From Schoenoplectus triqueter (taxonomy: Eukaryota > Streptophyta > Magnoliopsida > Poales > Cyperaceae), in assembly GCA_964058805.1 (NCBI GenBank), contig CAXKVV010000210.1:1-33489 (forward strand): DNA of 33,489 nucleotides, written 5' to 3'. Both the position numbers and the translations under genes were made by a program. Below the pieces are notes generated by a model. It did no database searches. It had not been told where the DNA came from and worked only from the letters and a program-made list of their open reading frames with translations. Position 1 is the first letter of the stretch. Every line of letters begins with the position of its first letter. Shown in pieces: positions 11,494 to 21,699 of this stretch.

Positions 11494-11582
11494 TAAAATA
11501 TCGTGAGTTTAACTCAAAAAAGTATATCAAATAATTTTTAAATTTTAATTTATCATGCTCATTCAATTCTTTATATGAAAAT

Positions 11583-12670
11583 CTTGTGGGAAGCACTTTA
11601 TGGACAAGAATTGCGGACCGCAATTATTGGGGCTGGAAGCGCGAACTTTGCGTTTTGAAAGCGGTTATTTGTTGAAATTAAAAGAAAATTGCACCCCTTC
11701 GTCCCAGACATCTCTCAACACTCTGAAAAACTGATCCCAAGCAAGAAAGAAAGGAATAACATCATTGAAGAAGAGATTGAAGAAAGAGAACTTAAGAACC
11801 GGGTGAAAAATCGAAGATCTTCTTGGTGTATTCTTTCTTTTATTTTTTTCTCATGTTGTGTTGTTGTTTAAATATGAATCTTCGTGTAATCTCTGACATG
11901 ATTTGTGTATAGATACTCTTTAGGGGTCTAGGTGTAAACTCGATAAGTTGGATGGTTTAATTGTACCCGTATGTTGATCTTTTAGTTCTTATTGTTTGTG
12001 ATTACTATTTTGTCTAAATTGAATGCTTATTTTTAATCAACTGTATGTTACCCTAGAAGTGAAATCAGAAATCGAAAGGTGGAACTGAATCTTCTGACCC
12101 AAAATAGTAATTTATGTCGTAGGCCAAGTACTTAATCATAAAACTTATTACCTAAGAGAAAATCGAGAAAACCCTAGAAATCGCATGAAATACTGAAAGA
12201 TGAAGTACAAAAATTTAGCTTATGCCAAAGTGATTCACTGATCTCAATGGGCTTAGACTTGTAAGGTGAAGTACTTAACCGTGAAATCCGAATTATTTAG
12301 GTACGATATGAAACCACGAAAGTGTAAATTTGATACTAAAATCTGAAATTAAATCCCCGATAAATACTAGAACATATTAAAAAATCAAATAGAGTGAATT
12401 GACCAAACGAGTGAGAGTGGAGCAAAAAACCCTTAGAATCCTTTATTTGATAAATTTTTCAGTTATTATTGTTAGATTTACATTCTTAATGTACTTTTAG
12501 TTTAATTCAAAATACCTGTTTGATTGTCTAGATTAATGAACCTTGTGAGAATCGGTATTTCACCCTTGTATATGTGGTTCGACACCCTCGATTATTACTT
12601 GACTAAGTCGTACGCTTGCGGCTGAAACTGAGTACAAATTAGAGTATTTATTAGCTTAGCAGAATACACA
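11583..12670 (+). mobile_element. Ty3/gypsy-type 5' LTR (Athila/Tat-like), left border uncertain
   Basis: The right end is placed by the primer-binding site 10 nt downstream; the LTR would end ...ACACA at 12670. Upstream, phrases such as GGGGTCTAGGTGTAA (about 11923), GTTGGATGGTTTAATTG and GTGGTTCGACACCCTCG...CGCTTGCGGC (12572-12622) resemble the R-U5 part of large plant gypsy LTRs of the Athila/Tat group. The left border is a guess (TGTGGGAAG at 11583). No second copy exists in the window, so it is a lone 5' LTR. No gag is present: the sequence switches to copia pol right after the PBS. The small open frame at 11689-11871 within it shows no recognisable protein features. Confidence 0.5.
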
Positions 12671-12680
12671 TTAAATTTTT

Positions 12681-12698
12681 TGGCGTCGTTGCCGGGTA
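12681..12698 (+). other. Retrotransposon primer-binding site (tRNA-Asp type)
   Basis: TGGCGTCGTTGCCGGGTA matches 16 of 18 positions of TGGCGCCGTTGCCGGGGA, the complement of the tRNA-Asp 3' end used by many plant Ty3/gypsy elements (recalled, not searched). The mismatches are C to T at position 6 and G to T at position 17. Copia elements normally use tRNA-iMet, so this site does not belong to the copia sequence that follows. Confidence 0.75.
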
Positions 12699-14290
12699 CA
12701 CAACCGTCAATAAGATTACATGATTTTATCACGTGCAAGATACAATATCCTATCCAAAAAAATTATTCTTATGAAAATATCACACCCGAATACAAAACTT
12801 ATTTGACCTCAATTACCAAAGAAAATGAACCAAATAATTACCAAGAGGCCATAAAAAAATCAGGTGTGGTGTAAGGCCATGGAAGAAGAGCTTAAGGCCT
12901 TAGAAAAAAAAATAGAATTTGGGCGATTGTATCTCTACCCAAAAATAAAAAATCGTAGGATGTAAATGAATTTATAAAATTAAATATAATAATGATGGTA
13001 CCATAGAGTGGTACAAGGCCTGGTTGGTAGCGAAAGATTACATCCAAACTTATGAAATTGACTATGAAGAAATTTTTGCACATGTAGCCAAAATGAACAT
13101 TGTAAGGATATTACTCTTCATAGCGGTAAATAAAAAATGAATCTTGCTCTAAATGGTCGTAAAAAAATACGTTACTTCAAGGCACACTTGAGGAAGAGGT
13201 ATATGTATCTTTACCACCCGGTTATATGCAACAAAGCAACTCAAATCTAGTTTGTAGGTTTAATAAGTCGATATATGGGTTCAAACAATCTCCGTGTGCA
13301 TGGTATGGCAAACTAAGCTTTTATTTATTTTCTTATAATTTTAAAATAATCAATGATGATCACTCCTTATCTTTAAAAAGGAATGTCAAATTCATAATTA
13401 TTGTGTTGGTATATGTCGATGACATAATAATTATCAGGAATGACTTGGAGGAAATAAAGAGGGTTAAAATACAATTAAAAGAGAAATTTGATATAAAAGA
13501 TTTGAGACTTTTAAAATATTTTTTAGGGATAGAAATTGCACACTTACCCAAGAGACTTTTTATCTCACAAAGGAAATATACTTTAGATTTGTTGAGGAAA
13601 ACCGAAAATTAGGGTGTAAGCCAATTTCTATCCCAATTGATAGCAAAATCAAATTAAATATTGAAGACGGTGAACCTTCAGAAGATGTAAATCAATTTCA
13701 AAGGTTAGCGGGAAAATTAATCTATTTAACGGTTACTCGACCGGATATTTCTTTTTTCGTAAGCTAAATTAATAGATTTATGCATTCTCCAAGAACTCTG
13801 TATTTGGATGCAATAAATGGAATACTTACATATCTAAAAGGAGCTCCTGGAAAGGGAATTTGGATGAAAAATAATAATTCTAACGATATGTGACTATTCC
13901 TATGCAGATTGGGTTAGAAGCTTTGATCAAAAATCAACGACCGATTTTTACACATTTGTAGGCGGAAATTTAGTCACATTGAATAACAAAAAGCAAAATG
14001 TCTTGCTCGATCAAGCGCCGAAGCGAAATATCGAATCATGACATCAACAACAAACGAGTTGACATGAATCAAGCAACTCCTTACGGTCACGGGATAAAAA
14101 AATCAAGAACTAATGAAGATGTATTGTGACAATGAAGCCGCACGTCACATTGCATCCAATCCGGTGTTTCACAAGCGAACAAAATATATCGAAGTTGATT
14201 GTCATTTCATATGAAAAAAAATCAAGCCAAAGAGATCGAAACACCATTCATAAGAAGCGAGGACAAAAGCTTAAAAGTTAGGGATGATTA
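12699..14290 (+). pseudogene. Ty1/copia pol remnant (RT and RNase H), frameshifted
   Basis: Copia pol sequence starts immediately after the gypsy-type PBS. First comes the linker leading into RT (about 12705-12860). Then there is a 1-base shift near 12862 and several stops up to about 13170. An open RT segment covers about 13170-13612, with SIYGFKQSP and the catalytic YVDD box (13412-13423). Another frame continues through the LGCKP...LIYLTVTRPDI region and an RNase H domain (SSAEAKYR near 14010, MYCDN near 14120). At least six stops or shifts break it. Protease, integrase core and gag are missing. The element is dead. It is close in sequence to the minus-strand copia copy at 21.7-22.5 kb. 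Confidence 0.9.
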
Positions 14291-14471
14291 ATATTTTTTC
14301 TCCAAGATAAAAGCTACAAAGAGAACAAAAAAGATTATAAAGAGGACAAAGAAGTTTGCACGGAGAATAAATAGTCTAATTTATCAGATAGAAGCTGCAA
14401 AAAGAGTTGGATGTAAGAAAATTTCAAAGCTATTTTTTTAAGTTAGGGATGATAAACGTTTTCTCATAGGG

Positions 14472-14720
14472 TGTTGCTGATTAATTAGGTTAATTAGGGA
14501 CTTTTCGGGTTTCAAAACTAATAGCTAGTTTTATCATTTGTCTATTTAGAAATATAGAGGAGCAACTCATAAGACCACTTTTACTCTACGGTTCTTTATT
14601 TTTTTCTAACCGTTACTTTGCCGTTAACACCCCACTGTATATATACTGTCATAGATATTTTTATTTCTACGACAAACAGAAAGATTCATCTAATAATAAT
14701 AATCTCTATATCTAATTACA
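14472..14720 (+). mobile_element. Probable 3' LTR of the copia remnant
   Basis: About 180 bp after the RNase H end a TG...CA segment begins (TGTTGCTGATT) and ends in TCTAATTACA. It contains a TATA box (TGTATATATACTG, about 14636-14649), followed by a CTACGACAAACAGAAAG-type R/U5 stretch, the usual layout of a short copia LTR. It is preceded by a purine-containing stretch, though a clean polypurine tract is lacking. No matching 5' LTR exists in the window, so the borders rest on the TG/CA rule alone. Confidence 0.45.
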
Positions 14721-15019
14721 GTGGTTATGATGAAAATAAATGAAGTAAAAAAATGACAGTATGCTGATCCACTTCGTGTGGTCAAGGAAGCGTCTATAAT
14801 ATCTGCGTACCTTATCTAGCTGGCAGCTGGCCATCAGGGCACGCAGGGCAGGACTTCCTACTGTTGGCCGTGACAGGGGATCTCCTTAACTGCGGTCAGG
14901 CTGTCATGCTCTCAGAGTAGTGTTTGACTTGGCATCTTTCTTCTGTCTTTACTCGCTAGCTCATTTGAACCTTTAGAATCTAGAGTTAATACGCGAGTTA
15001 TTCTCATTTTTCAAAATTC
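14721..15019. other. Moderately GC-rich non-coding patch
   Basis: At 14765-14960 the base composition is clearly less AT-rich than the surroundings, with GGCAGCTGGCC (a palindrome-like motif, about 14821-14831). No open frame, RNA or repeat family was recognised. It could be a remnant of another element or unique host sequence. Confidence 0.3.
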
Positions 15020-15022
15020 TTA

Positions 15023-15357
15023 CGGTATGTTTTGGATCGTGCAAAAAATAATGTAAGAATAGAGGAATTGATAATAGTAAGTGAGGAAAGTGAAAAAATA
15101 GTGATTTTTCGGTTAGCGTGAGGATAGTAAAAAGATAATGTTATTTCGAATTATAGGAATGTTGTTTGGATTATTTATTTAGAATAGTAACGGAGAGTTA
15201 AGAAGAACAGTAGCTATTTCATCTCCCCCTCGGAATAGCAGAATAATAGTTATTCTCACTGTTTTGAAATAACAAATTTGTGTTTGATTGCATCGTTACT
15301 ATTTCTATTCCGAGAACAACAACTATTTCGATGTTCTCGTGTCATCCAAACATACCC
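15023..15357. mobile_element. Tourist-like (PIF/Harbinger) MITE
   Basis: The element starts CGGTATGTTTTGGAT and ends ATCCAAACATACCC, an imperfect terminal inverted repeat. It is flanked on both sides by TTA (15020-15022 and 15358-15360), the 3-bp TWA target duplication of PIF/Harbinger elements. The interior (335 bp) is non-coding and partly self-complementary. A GGGTATGTTTGGAT-type terminus is common among plant MITEs (family knowledge). It is non-autonomous and needs a transposase supplied from elsewhere. Confidence 0.75.
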
Positions 15358-15360
15358 TTA

Positions 15361-18300
15361 ATACATAAAGAGGGTTAAACTTTCAATTTTTTTAAGTATA
15401 CCATATTATCTTTTTTCTTCACCATTAGTTTTGTTTAATTTTTTTCATTTTCTTGAATCCAAGGTTCATATAAAATATGTTTTATCTCTTTATTACTTAG
15501 TATTTAAAAATATTATGTTTAAATTCTCTTTAATGTGAAATTAAATATATTTAAAAAATTTATATTATTAATTATTTATTTAAGGACTATATTATCAGAA
15601 TGAAATCCGAGTTACAGTCCTAGTTAATATGAACTTAAGCTCATCAAGTGTTTTAACGAACATGACTCAAAAAGTAAACTTTAATATTTGAAATTTTGAT
15701 TTTTATATTAAAACCTTGTACAATACAAAAAAAATATATTTTTTTAATTTTTATGCACTTATTTCGGATTTTTAAGATGATTCTAAAATATAATAAAATA
15801 ATGAATGATTGCATAGAAAATAGATCATTTTAAAATCCAAATCAATTTCTTAAAAATGCAAAAAATGAGAATTTGTATATCTTAGAAGATCTGATATAAA
15901 AAAAGTTAAGCAACAAAAATAAAAATTTGAAGATATTAAAAATATATTTTGAGTCAAGCTAATGGTAGACCTTCTAAGATCACTTGCCATATCCACATCC
16001 GTATTTCTGACGAGCGAGAATCGCTTCTTTCTTTCTTTCTTCTTTTTGAAACACTCATTTTTCAGGAGAAAAAAAATAGAGAAAACAGATTCATTTCTTA
16101 CATTAACATTTTTCCGAAAATTTTAGAATCTTTTCTATTGACTATTGACATAGCAAACAAGATAATATATATTATTTATTGGAATAGTTATTTATTTCAA
16201 GACAACTCATTTTTTTTTTAAAAAAAAAAGAGAAAACAGATTCCTTTCTTACATTAATTTTTTTTCCTGAAAATTTGAGAAATTACACCAAGGCTTAGCG
16301 AGCAGCTCATACCAACTTTGCTCATATTAATTTATCATTCTAATATGTATATTTTTTCGTTAGAATGTTCTACTCCCTGCTCGTTTATTCTTTCATTTAT
16401 TTGTAATGCAAAATGTGTAAATTCCTTTTTATCGAATATAAAATAAGTGTGAAATTTTATAAATTTAGAATTAATATTTGTATGTACAAATTTGAATATG
16501 GTCATGCATGTTTCATATTTATTAATAAAGATACATGAGAACGTATACAAAATACTCTGGTCGCTAGCATTGTCATTCATCTAATGTTTCAAAATGTTCT
16601 AAAAAAATCTGCACTCCGACGAAGAAATGAAGAATAGATAAGCATATAAACAAATATAATAGCAGAATAATGGTAGATAGAACGCGTGAGAATGGTATAG
16701 TTTGCATGGCTCGAACAAAAAGAATAAATATTGACAGCAATGTCTCTTTCACTTTTCTTTTTATTTGATTATAGTGAAAAACAATTCCTTTCCATTTGTG
16801 CGGTGAACGAGATAGCAACGATTAAAAACACTAATAGCCCTTTATTACAGGATATCATGAGCAAAATTTTACGCAACTTGAGATTCGCAACATTTATAGC
16901 TTGACATATGTCTATATCTTTTTTTTTGTATAAATCTATGTATATCAATTTTGTTTTTTCCCCTCTTTTGTATAATTCTGCATGTCATTTTCGTATTTTG
17001 TGATGTGGCTACGTGACCATATATATAATATGGTCGGCAAAATGAATAGACCAATTTTCGTATTTTGTTGTTTTTGTTAACGCAATTTTAGTAGGAAAAG
17101 ACTAGTCCCCATAAAAAAAATACCATTCAAAAAATTAGAATTGTTATAACAAATCAACAGGACCATTAGATCTGATAAATATTACCTCCTCTAGGCGTAT
17201 GAAGAATAATACGGTATTTTCAGACTTATTTTGATTAGGTTTCATGAAGAAAAATAAGAATCAAAACACGAAAATTGTTCACGCTAGCTTGACACTTATA
17301 AACATCTTAATATGCATCCAGATATAAATTAGAACATTGAAAAAATTATATGCATATATGTTAAAAAAAAACTGTTCACATCTAATGTTTTTTCTATTAT
17401 TGCATTAAATATCTAATACTAAAATTTCAAAATTAAGATATGATGGTGATAAACCGTGAATTTAATACATATGATAATGAGTCTTGTCTTTCTACAGAGC
17501 ATTGGTTCAAATATCATGAAAGACATATAAAAAAGTAATATATGTCATTATTAATAAGAGCCGTAATTTTTTTCCTTAAGAAATATATGAGGGTGTATAA
17601 GAATCAAAATATTTGAGACTTTTTTGTTACAAAAATTATAAATCTTTCAATATTCTTCTTGGGCATTGCTAATTTTCTAATTGAATTTTCAAATAAGACA
17701 GCAAATAGAAAATGTTTGTTGCGGCTAAACTCGCTGTAATTAAAATTAAACTCGGTAAAATAAGGCTAAATTCACTGTAAAATTCCCAACAGATAATCAA
17801 GTAAAGAATAATAAACAGTCTATGAAAATCGACTTGTCATGCTAAATAATTTATCCAAATCTTTTAGCAATATTCTTTTGCAATATGAGGTAGCCTGATG
17901 AAGATGACAGTTGCCTGAAACAAACCAACAGTTCAAAGAAAGCAAATGACAACACAGACAATACTAAATTTAAGAAGTTCCAATTTGCACAATTCCGTGT
18001 TGGTTTCTGAAATTGATTTTTTTAATAAAGTGGATAACCAACCACCTGTTTCATTACGAAATCAAGTACTCAGTCATTAATACCACAACTCAGTATTATA
18101 TGTGTTTAAAACTATAGATCCAAATTTAAACTAACCACATCAAAGTTAATGATTTTAACATATCACCATAAAAGTCCATCTAACAAGCTTAGATTCTTTT
18201 TTTTCATTTTTCTCTTCAAACCCAAGATAGCATTGTCTTTTGAGCGCAAATTATTCCATATCAGTTATAACAAAAATAAAAGTGCAATGTCAGTTTATGT

Positions 18301-18850
18301 CTAATTAGTGTACTTAACCTACTAATTCTACTATTTCTACTGATTTAGCATAATAAATGTAGTTCAGCTCCTTCTCCAAATAAGTCCTCTTGCTCTATCT
18401 CAGAATGTTCTATTCTTAATGTTTTCTCTAAAATCTATAGTGGTAAAGAAGTTTTATTAGGGGGACAACTAAGTTTATATTATTAGTACAACTACTACCT
18501 TTAATTTGACTCCAATATTTAATTAAATCAATATTTAATTAAAGCAAATATATTTGCACTCAATGTTCTTATACTTCTACAATTATCTCCCAATATTAAT
18601 TTAATATGTTTCTTTCTTTCAAAATTACACATAATATAAAACCTCTAATAATTTCAGAAATATTTTTTTAAATGGTATATATGTATTTATTTGCCAAAGA
18701 TCATAATTATATTGCTTATAAAGAAAAAGTTATTATAACTAGCTATCTAAGATCAAAGACATGTTGCAATTAAGCAATGAATGAATAAGTATTCCACTCT
18801 TTTTATATTATTACAAAAGATGAGTGACTATCTCCATGCTAAGCTTTCTT
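15361..18850. other. AT-rich intergenic DNA without recognisable genes
   Basis: About 3.5 kb of AT-rich sequence with many short A and T runs. The open frames here (for example 15949-16221 and the minus-strand ones around 16335-17054) have low-complexity composition, no recognisable domains and no gene-like start or splice context, so I do not call them genes. The local direct repeat at 16070-16282 is listed separately. A triplicated short phrase (TAAACTCGCTGTAATT and variants) lies at 17728-17784. Confidence 0.55.
16070..16282. repeat. Direct repeat pair, about 58 bp each
   Basis: Copy 1 (about 16070-16128) and copy 2 (about 16221-16282) share A-runs followed by GAGAAAACAGATTC, TTTCTTACATTAA and a T-rich stretch ending in GAAAATTT. 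They differ at a few positions. The spacer is about 90 bp. This looks like a local tandem-type duplication of unknown origin. Confidence 0.7.
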
Positions 18851-18860
18851 AATTAAATTA

Positions 18861-20288
18861 GGGTTATTTTTTTATGCACCCCTCAATTCTTAACCAGTTT
18901 CTTATTTCTCCCTCTACACTTCAATATATTTTATTTACCATTCAAGTCTTCTTTTGCTTTCTTATATACCCATTGAGTTAATCCCATCAATTTAATTGTG
19001 ATTATGATGAAAATAAATGTATAATTTATTCTTCAAGTAAAATAGAAAGGACTAAAATGACCTCATCTCTTTCAATTTGCTCCCCATAACATTTTCCTAT
19101 ATTTTTCATTAGTTGTTTTGCTCTATCTTTTCTCACCTAAATTGGCTATCTCATTCTAGCTAGATCCTCTCTCTCAAACCTTAATTTCTGTTTTAGTAAA
19201 AAAAAATTTGTGCTTCGCGTTCGTATCTCGAATTTAAAAGTTCAAACGGCCGATCCAAACCGTTGAGCATCATCTTCATATTGAAATATCCTTGGAGATC
19301 AAATTTTATATTTTTTTGAATTTTTTTGATATTTTTTAGATGGGTACAAAATCACTTGTTTTGGATGGTGCAAAAATCTTTAGATCAACAAACTTTGTAC
19401 CCATCTAAAAAATATCAAAAAAATTCAAAAAAATATAAAATTTGATCTCCAAGGATATTTCAATATGAAGATGATGTTCAACGGTTTAGATCGGCCGTTT
19501 GAACTTTTAAATTCGAGATACGGACGTGAAGCACAAAAGATTTTTTGCTTCGCGAAGCACCATAGCGTTACTCTATATATATATCGAGTGCCCTGTCAAA
19601 AGCACTAATATGTAGAGGGGGCAAAATAAATCTCATTGTTGTAGTAATGCTACAGGGAAAAAAATATGTAAATTGCCTAATAAAGAATGCTTTATTCCAA
19701 CATTATTTTGTTCATTAAATGAGATATAATATAATCTTAATTTGTTGTCAATAACAAAGTTAAAAGAATACGTAAATAACTACTTTATATTTAGGTAAAA
19801 TGACATGAAACCAATCACAATTCACGAAAGGAGAAGAGCAGCAATGTATTGATTTCAAAATTTTCATTATTGAATTGACACGCTCCAGTGAAAGTTATCA
19901 AACCCACAAGACAAGACGACAGTTAAAGAATCATTTGTTGTTTCATATATTTTGCTATTTCATTGGATTTGTATTTTGCAGCACAAAAAAAGATAAATAC
20001 GAAAAGAAAAATGAATGATGGTGACATTACGTAGGAATCGCTGAATCGAAAAAAGAAACAAGAGATCGAGAACAATACAGTGATCAAAGAGAAGGGTGTT
20101 TTGTCTTTTCTTTTCTTTTAAAGAATTAATGATAGTATTGCTCGGTTGTATACATAATTAGTTTAGTATATTAATTAAGAGGTAAATAAGAAAGATTTGA
20201 AAAAGAGTAGGAACAAAAAAAATATTAAAGTCTTGAGGGAGAAATACAAATTTGGTTAAGAGCTGAAGGGCATTGAAGAAATTAAGCC
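18861..20288. mobile_element. MULE-like non-autonomous element with long TIRs
   Basis: Left (GGGTTATTTTTTTATGCACC...) and right (reverse complement GGCTTAATTTCTTCAATGCC...) ends are inverted copies. They continue for roughly 110-130 bp with shared blocks such as CTTAACCA and TATTTCTCCCTC, about 70% alike by eye. The flanks ATTAAATTA (18852-18860) and ATTACATTA (20289-20297) match 8 of 9, fitting the 9-bp target duplication of Mutator-like elements. The interior has no transposase and no captured coding frame that I recognise. It encloses the strong inverted repeat at 19207-19537. The low TIR identity indicates an old insertion. Confidence 0.6.
19207..19537. repeat. Near-perfect 144-bp inverted repeat with 43-nt loop (foldback element)
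   Basis: Arm 1 is 19207-19350, arm 2 is 19394-19537, and the loop is 19351-19393. By eye the arms differ at only four positions (in the GCTTCGCGTTCG, GATCC and TTGAGC regions), about 97% identity. A transcript across it would form a long double-stranded hairpin. Just outside the right arm is the palindrome GCTTCGCGAAGC (19547-19558), which repeats the GTGCTTCGCG start of arm 1. This suggests that the true element end lies slightly further out, near 19560. It is nested inside the much more diverged MULE-like element, so it is the younger insertion. No coding capacity. Confidence 0.93.
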
Positions 20289-20311
20289 ATTACATTATCT
20301 TTGTAAGAATT

Positions 20312-20687
20312 TTGGGTTAATCTTCTGACAGGTCACTGAATTTTAATATTTATTCATATTTAGTCACTGAAGTTTCATTTATCCATTTTTAGTCACTAAG
20401 CTTTGATGTTTATTCATATTTGATCACTCTCATTAGTTTTTTCATTATAAAATAATTAAAAAAACTAATGAAAAAATAAATATAATTTCATTTCATTTAT
20501 CTATTTTTCATTTCAATTAGTTTTGATAACAAATATAATTTTATTTCAATTATTTTTGAATAAAAAATAATGGAAGTGATCTAATATACATTTAAATTAA
20601 AGTTTAGTGATTAAAAATAAATAAATAAAAATTCAGTAATTAAATATGAATAAATATTAAACTTCATCTATCACAAAATTAACCCAA
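20312..20687. mobile_element. MITE-like inverted-repeat element
   Basis: The ends TTGGGTTAAT and ATTAACCCAA are perfect inverted 10-mers. They continue for about 58 bp of imperfect inverted similarity, sharing TTTAATATTTATTCATATTTA. A second, inner palindrome (CATTAGTTTT...AAAACTAATG, 20431-20470) sits inside the left half. No convincing target duplication was found, so the superfamily is unassigned. Confidence 0.6.
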
Positions 20688-20759
20688 CAATTTTACTAGT
20701 CGGTAGGGTACAATCTCTACAGAAAAACTAATGACGATAAAGGAGAGGTACAATTGGAT

Positions 20760-21110
20760 TAAATAAGAGTATAACAGCCCACCTAAGACATGCCACGTGG
20801 GTGGCCCTGTTTCTGAAGGACCCACTGAATTATCCGTTGACTATGGTCGCATTAATATGTAATCCAGGTGGAAGCACAGGGTTAACATAGTATATCATTT
20901 TGTTAGCACTCATGAGTCAGAATAGACTTGGTTGGCTGGATTAGCCCACAATGGCACGATTCCACTCTGTTCACACTGTTTCATGTTGTACCCTTCTAAA
21001 TTCTAAAAAATATTATGTTATATTTCGGGATTATTCCTAAATACAAATACAGCAAAAAACCAAAAGAGAAATAGCCTCCTGCCCTCCTCCGTTCTCCCGG
21101 GATCAGTAAG
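20760..21110. promoter_or_regulatory. Promoter-like island with G-box, W-box and TGAGTCA motifs
   Basis: The composition is clearly less AT-rich than the surroundings. It contains a perfect palindromic G-box CCACGTGG (20793-20800), a W-box core TTGAC (about 20836) and TGAGTCA (about 20912). Near 21075-21100 there is a C/T-rich Y-patch-like tract followed by CAGTAAGAAA, which looks like a 5' splice site. This is the layout of a plant promoter plus 5' UTR on the plus strand. No coding exon follows before the copia insertion at 21353. Individual motifs can occur by chance; the cluster is the argument. Confidence 0.3.
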
Positions 21111-21352
21111 AAAAATAATAATAATTCGGATATATTTTGTAATTTGAAGATAAAAAAAAAACACAATTTACGCAATTGGGCTATTCTTTATTTTTGCAGA
21201 GAGGTATGTGATTCTGTGATGGCTTTAAAATGAAGAATTTTCACGCGCGAGCAGCAAAATTCATCAATTTTACATAACAACCAAAACAAAGCAAGAGAAT
21301 TTAAATAAAAGTTTGCACAAATATTAATTATTAACAAACAAAAGTCAAAACC

Positions 21353-21668
21353 TGTTGAATTTCTATATTGAGAAATAGCACACTGAGATGTATGATTGGA
21401 AAATATTTTATTGTATTGAGCTCTATTACATTACAAATGCTATCGGAAATAAGAAATATATATTGTTTGTACCAATGGAACAATAACGGTAATAAATGAT
21501 AAAAAAATGAAAGAGTGTACCATTGGTATAACTGTGAAAAAAATGAAAAATAATGTTTGGGTAGAAGCGGTACGTTAGTGTTGCTCTCTAAACATTAATT
21601 TGGGCAGATGATGATATGACTACAAGTTTTGAGGCCTAAAAATCAATCATGAGGTTTATTTCTCAACA
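21353..21668 (-). repeat. 3' LTR of the minus-strand copia element
   Basis: It begins TGTTGAAT and ends TTCTCAACA on the plus strand, giving the TGTTGA/TCAACA inverted ends of an LTR. It matches 22910-23218 in direct orientation along its whole length. Confidence 0.92.
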
Positions 21669-21682
21669 ATCCCCCTCAAGTT
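21669..21682 (-). other. Polypurine tract
   Basis: On the minus strand CTTGAGGGGGAT sits directly before the LTR start TGTTGAGA. This is the canonical copia plus-strand priming site. Confidence 0.85.
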
Positions 21683-21699
21683 AGGGATGAGAAAATATT

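Noticed and set aside
11689..11871. 60-codon charged open frame
   Set aside because: It lies inside the gypsy-type LTR, has no recognisable domain, and such R/U5 sequence often contains chance frames.
15949..17054. Cluster of small open frames on both strands
   Set aside because: AT-rich, low-complexity translations without motifs; typical of chance frames in such DNA.
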